Notes under the pieces: model-generated
Told to the model about the DNA's origin: nothing
Databases searched by the model: none
The model's input: the letters and a program-made list of their open reading frames with translations, nothing else
Assembly (NCBI GenBank): GCA_947503115.1
Contig: CANNCS010000031.1
Location: 1 to 37,123, forward strand
Origin: an uncultured Marivita sp.
GTDB lineage: Bacteria > Pseudomonadota > Alphaproteobacteria > Rhodobacterales > Rhodobacteraceae
Length of the DNA stretch: 37,123 bases
Direction of reading: 5' to 3'
Part shown: one piece after another, positions 34,919 to 37,123 of the stretch
Layout: every line of letters begins with the position of its first letter
Position numbering within the stretch: position 1 is the first letter of the stretch
Made by a program: the position numbers and the translations under genes

Positions 34919-36083
34919 GCCCAATGCCACGGATCACCCCGCGCAATTCGGCAAGCCCGCGCAGACGGCCAATCAGCGGATAACCCGGCACGAAATCCCG
35001 GTCTTGATCGCTTAGCATATGGTGCCCGTGGTCAGGACGGAACGGGATCACATGATCTATGCGTCCCTCTGTCCTGCGCCGCGCCTCTTCGCGCAAAATC
35101 ACGCGGAGTAACACCACCATGTCGGTATCGCCGTCCAGATGCGCCGCTTCTTCGAACGAGCCATCAGGATCTTTGCGTACGTTGCGCAGGTGGGCGAAAT
35201 GAATGCGGTCCGCCACCCGCGCTGCAATCGCCGGCACATCATTGCCTGGATGCGCTCCAAGCGAGCCTGAACACAGCGTTACCCCATTGGCCGGGCTGTC
35301 TTGCGTTGCAAGCACCCATTCCAAATCGTCACCGGTCGACACGATCCTTGGCAGTCCAAGAATGTCGCGGGGCGGGTCATCCGGGTGGACGCACAGTCGG
35401 ATACCCAATTCTTCGGCTGTTGGCACAACTTCAGCCAGAAAACGCGCATAATTTGCCCGCAACGCCTCACGATCTATCCCGTCATACGCGGCAAGAGCTT
35501 TGCGCAAACCCGGAATGTCATACCGGTCAAACGCCCCTGGCATCCCCGCCATGATCGACTTCAGCAGGCTGTCCCGATCAGCATCTGTCGCCTTCTGATA
35601 CCAAGCGGCCGCGCGTACGCGCACCTCGTCGCTGTAATCGTCCTCGGCGGCCTGACGCCCCAGCATGTGAATCTCGAACGCGGCCATATGGGTCGCCTCG
35701 AACCGCAAACAAGTGGCTCCGCCTGCAACAGGTGCAGCCAGATCGGTACGCGTCCAATCCAAAAGCGGCATGAAGTTGTAGCAGATTGTCTGCACGCCCT
35801 GTTCAGCCAGATTGGCCATCGACTGGCGGTAGTTGGCAAACAGAGCAGACAGACCACCTTCGCCCTTCTTGATGCGCTCATGCACAGGCAAGCTTTCTAC
35901 GACGGACCATACAAAACCCGCCTCTTCGATAGTACGTTTGCGGGCGGCGATAGCGTCACGCGGCCAAACCTCACCATAAGGGATGGCGTGCAGAGCACTG
36001 ACGATACCCGCGACCCCTGTTTGCGCCACTTCGACCAGCGTAATCGGGTCGAATTCACCGTACCAACGCCATGTTTCGATCAT
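34911..36083 (-). CDS. uxuA: Mannonate dehydratase UxuA
   Basis: This 390-residue enzyme, close to the usual 390-400, dehydrates D-mannonate to 2-keto-3-deoxygluconate in the glucuronate branch. Family marks are TWRWYGEFDPITL at the start, YNFMPLLDWTRTDL, LCVHPDDPPRDILGLPRIVST, CSGSLGAHPGNDVP, RNVRKDPDGSFEEAAHLDGDTDM and IPFRPDHGHHML with the metal-binding His/Cys/Asp residues. Its start overlaps the uxuB stop by 4 bp (ATGA), so the genes are one operon. Confidence 0.95.
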   Translation of the reverse strand: MIETWRWYGEFDPITLVEVAQTGVAGIVSALHAIPYGEVWPRDAIAARKRTIEEAGFVWSVVESLPVHERIKKGEGGLSALFANYRQSMANLAEQGVQTICYNFMPLLDWTRTDLAAPVAGGATCLRFEATHMAAFEIHMLGRQAAEDDYSDEVRVRAAAWYQKATDADRDSLLKSIMAGMPGAFDRYDIPGLRKALAAYDGIDREALRANYARFLAEVVPTAEELGIRLCVHPDDPPRDILGLPRIVSTGDDLEWVLATQDSPANGVTLCSGSLGAHPGNDVPAIAARVADRIHFAHLRNVRKDPDGSFEEAAHLDGDTDMVVLLRVILREEARRRTEGRIDHVIPFRPDHGHHMLSDQDRDFVPGYPLIGRLRGLAELRGVIRGIGHV

Positions 36084-37060
36084 GTCGCTCCCTCCTTGAT
36101 CGCAGCGCGGGTGCCGTTACCCCAGAGCTTGACCGCAGCCGCTGTAACAGGCTGGATCAACTGCGCGGCCAAGTCTGCCGAAAACACGTCGCGCACGCCG
36201 AGCAAAGCCGCAACCTTGTCTTCTGGGGTGTTGGCACTGTCCGACACACCGCGCAGCCGCGCCGCCAACGGGTCTCGCACGTCAATCGCCTGCCCTTGTT
36301 CGTCCACCCCACCAACATATCGCATCCATGCCGCCACCGCGAGGCAGAGCGCGGGCGATTCTCGCCCTTCCTTGAGGTTTGTAGCCAGACTGCCCAAGAT
36401 GCGTTGCGGCAGTTTTTGGCTACCATCCATAGCGATTTGCCATGTCCTGTGACGGATGCCGGGATTGGCGTAACGGTTGAACAGCGCGTCTGCATATTCC
36501 GTCAGGCTAACGCCCTCGGGGGCTCGAACTGTGGGCATGATCTCGGCCCAAAGCTGCCGTACATAGCCGGCAAAGATCGGGTCTGCGACAGTCTGCGCAA
36601 TGGTCTCATGCCCGGCCAGATAGCCTGTGTAGGCCAGTGCGGAATGGGTGCCGTTCAACATGCGCAGCTTCATGTGCTCATGTGCGGTCACGTCCTGCAC
36701 CATTTCGCCCCCTGCTGCGGCGAAATCAGGGCGATCACCATCGACGAAATCATCTTCGATCACCCATTGTGCGAAGGGTTCGTGCATCACCGATGCTGCA
36801 TCCGCTCGACCCGTCAACGCAGCAACCCGTACCAAGTCAGCTGCGGTGGTGGCAGGCGTGATCCGGTCCACCATTGTACAGGGAAACTTGGCTTCGGCCT
36901 CGATCCAGTCAGCCAACTCAGGGTCCAGACGACGTGCGAAGTTGAGTACCAAACTCCGGACAAGTCGTCCATTTTCCGGCAGGTTGTCACAGGTTAGCAC
37001 CGTAAAAGGTGCCACACCCTCAGCCCGACGGCGCTGCAGTGCACGTACTAGTGCTCCGAG
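36080..37060 (-). pseudogene. uxuB: Fructuronate reductase / mannonate oxidoreductase UxuB, 5' part missing
   Basis: Residues present match the C-terminal two-thirds of the mannitol-dehydrogenase family: PFTVLTCDNLPENG, KFPCTMVDRITPAT, PFAQWVIEDDF, and the catalytic KLRMLNGTHSALAY block. Full-length members are about 480-490 residues; here only about 325 can be read. Upstream of the apparent GTG (37015) the frame continues through LGALVRALQRRRAEG, which is still UxuB-like, then similarity stops near 37060 and a stop occurs at 37093-37091. The whole NAD-binding Rossmann part is therefore absent. The enzyme should be inactive, which would block the glucuronate branch unless another copy exists. 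An assembly join is an alternative cause. Confidence 0.8.
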
Positions 37061-37123
37061 TCTGACACTTCTTACCTGTTTCCGCGGATTTCATCGAGCG
37101 CGTCCAGCGCACGGCGTTCCCTG
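37061..37123 (-). other. Unrelated sequence replacing the uxuB 5' end, with the tail of another ORF
   Basis: To the right of about 37060 the minus strand no longer resembles UxuB. In a different frame an ORF enters from the right edge and ends RERRALDALDEIRGNR-stop (stop at about 37074). It may be the end of a mobile-element gene, but I do not recognise it and the stretch is too short to classify. Confidence 0.4.

Noticed and set aside
35301..36452. Long plus-strand ORF (383 codons) opposite uxuA
   Set aside because: It lies antisense to a clear UxuA/UxuB coding region, has low-complexity Arg/His/Ser-rich composition and no family motifs. Long antisense frames are common in GC-rich genes.

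Overview
The window looks like a piece of an alphaproteobacterial genome, most likely from the Rhodobacteraceae (Roseobacter group). This is an inference from the mix of families: a TAXI-type TRAP transporter with DctBD-like regulators, Ugp and Phn-type ABC importers, a FIST/GAF sensor pair, an Npt/PhoU cotransporter and hexuronate genes. Most genes sit in tight blocks with ATGA or TGATG overlaps. No tRNA, rRNA, CRISPR array or replication origin is visible.

Layout. (1) 1-2572: the left edge holds the start of an insertion sequence that appears to cut off a GAF-domain sensor protein, which sits downstream of a FIST-domain sensor gene. (2) 2798-12234 (minus strand): DeoR-type regulator, PhnD-PhnC-PhnE-PhnE importer, HAD-family protein, then UgpB-A-E-C. 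This is an organophosphorus acquisition block. (3) 12404-14535 (plus): Na+/phosphate cotransporter with PhoU domain, overlapping a Nudix hydrolase. (4) 14559-22336: a divergent locus. On the minus strand lie mtnK, mtnA, a SorC-type regulator and a class II aldolase; on the plus strand lies a three-gene RbsA/C/B-like sugar importer. Together they read as uptake and dissimilation of methylthioribose and/or 5-deoxyribose to DHAP plus an aldehyde (the 'DHAP shunt' type of route), not the classical methionine salvage cycle. (5) 22485-about 22985: a decayed IS3-family element. (6) 23021-25528: CPA1-type Na+/H+ antiporter with a C-terminal cyclic-nucleotide-binding domain, then about 520 bp without a gene. 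(7) 26050-26430: carboxymuconolactone decarboxylase-family protein. (8) 26478-33318 (minus): fused TRAP permease, TAXI binding protein and a DctD/DctB-like two-component system. (9) 33395-37060 (minus): uxaA, uxuA and the 3' part of uxuB, whose 5' part is missing and replaced by unrelated sequence at the right edge.

The most interesting system is the transporter-linked mtnK-mtnA-aldolase locus. Its divergent promoter region carries a perfect 17-bp palindrome that supplies a TTGACA hexamer on both strands. Second is the DeoR-phnDCEE-HAD-ugpBAEC run, in which the HAD protein lacks the second aspartate of motif I. Several binding-protein genes are followed by GC-rich hairpins before the next gene. 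Both window edges show genes cut by what look like mobile elements, so this block may have been rearranged.
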